Shown here: in pieces, positions 63,198 through 64,000 of the stretch
Layout: every line of letters begins with the position of its first letter
How positions within the stretch are numbered: the stretch's first letter is position 1
DNA from: Liquorilactobacillus nagelii DSM 13675
GTDB lineage: Bacteria > Bacillota > Bacilli > Lactobacillales > Lactobacillaceae
Assembly (NCBI RefSeq): GCF_019444005.1
Contig: NZ_CP049304.1
Location: 1,116,001-1,180,000 of the forward strand
Length of the DNA stretch: 64,000 bases
Direction: 5' to 3'
Made by a program: the position numbers and the translations under genes
Notes under the pieces: model-generated
Database searches by the model: none
Told to the model about the DNA's origin: nothing
What the model saw: only the letters and a program-made list of their open reading frames with translations

Positions 63198-63695
63198 TTA
63201 TCTCAGCGCCTTTCGATACCCAGCAGCCTGTGCTTGTGCTTCAGTTGAAAAGTAAACTGCATTGGTCGAATTCATTTGATATCCAGCCTGTCCTGGAACA
63301 TGATAAATATGCGAATTACGATTGCCAACAATTGCACCCTGCCCCGTTGTTACTTTTTCAGCAGAGCTAGTTTCTGCTGTTATAGCCGAAGATGAAGCAG
63401 AACTGGTTGAACTGCTGATTGTTCTAGTTGTCGCTGAACTACTAGCCTTGATTTTTTCAGTACTAGAACTATTAACCTCAGCGAGTGAAGCCGAATTATA
63501 GGCTTTTTTCAAAGATGTTGCTTGGTATTTTTTTTGTGCTAATTTTTCTTTTAAAGAACTCGATGATTTTGAAAGTCGGCTTTCTTGCTGCGCCAAACTT
63601 TCTTTGGATGTTGTTACCGCTGCCGCCTGTTGTGAACAGCCACCTAACATACCAATTATCCCCAATAATGCAGCCATTTTGATTATTCTTTTCAT
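63198..63695 (-). CDS. Lipoprotein with serine-rich linker and Ada-like/DNA-entry C-terminal domain
   Basis: 165 residues. Signal peptide with lipobox MLGGC near 16-20, then a serine/alanine/lysine-rich low-complexity region (about 30-115), and a compact C-terminal motif GNRNSHIYHVPGQAGYQMN...VYFSTEAQAQAAGYRKALR. This motif is found at the ends of many DNA-entry nucleases and resembles the Ada metal-binding fold. Here it is on a separate lipoprotein directly upstream of the nuclease gene, so the two may work together at the cell surface. GGAGGCC-type ribosome site before the ATG. Confidence 0.85.
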   Translation of the reverse strand: MKRIIKMAALLGIIGMLGGCSQQAAAVTTSKESLAQQESRLSKSSSSLKEKLAQKKYQATSLKKAYNSASLAEVNSSSTEKIKASSSATTRTISSSTSSASSSAITAETSSAEKVTTGQGAIVGNRNSHIYHVPGQAGYQMNSTNAVYFSTEAQAQAAGYRKALR

Positions 63696-63773
63696 TTCTT
63701 TTGTGGCCTCCTAATAAATAACTACTATTTTCGTTAACTATATTCTACAATAAAATTAAAGGAGTGACGCATA

Positions 63774-64000
63774 ATGAAAAGTATCTTAATTGTGACAACC
63801 GAAAATATTCCCGGAAAGAAATACCAGGCTCTTGGTGAAGTCTTTGGTGTTACTACTCAATCTAAAAATGTTCTGCGCAATATTGGAGCCGGTTTAAAAA
63901 ACATTGTCGGCGGAGAGATTAAAGATTACACTAAAATGTTGGAAGAATCGCGTCAAGTCTCAGTTGAACGCCTTCGCCAAAATGCTGCCAAAATGGGGGC
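63774..64000 (+). CDS. YbjQ/UPF0145 family protein (5' part only)
   Basis: Seventy-five codons are visible and the gene runs off the right edge. [67 protein letters not shown] matches the small YbjQ (DUF74) family: a start with TTENIPG, the V-x-G segment near 24, and [17 protein letters not shown]. Family members form pentamers of unknown function. AAAGGAG lies eight bases before the ATG. It diverges from the lipoprotein gene. Confidence 0.92.
   Translation, partial: MKSILIVTTENIPGKKYQALGEVFGVTTQSKNVLRNIGAGLKNIVGGEIKDYTKMLEESRQVSVERLRQNAAKMG

Noticed and set aside
1-64000. CRISPR arrays, transposases, prophage, tRNA or rRNA genes
   Set aside because: No regular direct repeats, transposase motifs, phage structural genes or cloverleaf/rRNA sequences were seen in the whole window.

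Overview
The window looks like chromosomal backbone of a low-GC Gram-positive bacterium of the family Lactobacillaceae. The grounds are AT-rich DNA, strong AGGAGG-type ribosome binding sites with many TTG and GTG starts, three T-box leaders, a complete mevalonate-pathway operon, MreBCD/MinCD, EzrA, a 6S RNA beside rarA, an Ada-like/endonuclease secretion pair, and a Ddl ligase of the D-Ala-D-Lac (Phe) type. I do not assign a genus. I see no tRNA or rRNA genes, no CRISPR array, no transposase and no prophage.

Layout. 1-3001 (minus): a partial TseB-like membrane protein and DinG helicase/nuclease. 3245-7346 (plus): mevalonate kinase, diphosphomevalonate decarboxylase, phosphomevalonate kinase and type 2 IPP isomerase, which make isopentenyl diphosphate for undecaprenyl lipid carriers. 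7395-12349 (minus): an OFA-family transporter, rRNA methyltransferase RsmF, an orphan MacB-like permease, a SufT/PaaD-like Fe-S assembly factor and an esterase. 12473-20669: a Cof phosphatase, diaminopimelate decarboxylase, a tautomerase, a C69 dipeptidase, a HesB-like protein, a degenerate metallo-beta-lactamase-like protein, a second esterase and cardiolipin synthase. 20769-23267 (minus): an amino-acid ABC transporter under a T-box whose specifier reads CAC, so a histidine importer (HisXYZ type) is predicted. 23269-27242 (minus): mreB-mreC-mreD-minC-minD, for cell shape and division-site placement. 27764-35957 (minus): radC, a HAD phosphatase, folC, valS (T-box, GTA specifier), thiI and its cysteine desulfurase. 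36041-39155: ezrA, a free-methionine-sulfoxide reductase and rpsD with its own promoter and leader. 39209-43442: a LysR regulator divergent from metE-metF. 43587-49085: a degenerate GshF-like protein, rarA, 6S RNA, a small membrane protein, a universal stress protein and a frameshifted YheO/DauR-type regulator. 49312-51950 (minus): a serine dehydratase operon with a PfoR-type membrane protein. 52242-53877: serS with T-box (TCC specifier). 53944-54489: a small-protein operon ending in a possible 10-residue peptide. 54828-55976: ddl. 56197-60823 (plus): a polyphosphate cluster ppx-like/ppk/ppx. 60926-64000: a phosphotransferase, a DUF4870 protein, a secreted endonuclease, an Ada-like lipoprotein and a partial YbjQ-family gene.

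Most genes are conserved housekeeping functions. The points most worth a second look are the one-base frameshift in the DauR-type regulator; three proteins that keep a family's fold signature but appear to have lost its catalytic residues (Ppx-like, GshF-like, metallo-beta-lactamase-like); the histidine T-box read by comparison with the two other T-boxes here; the small-protein operon; and the D-Ala-D-Lac signature in Ddl. I found no clear, wholly new multi-gene system.
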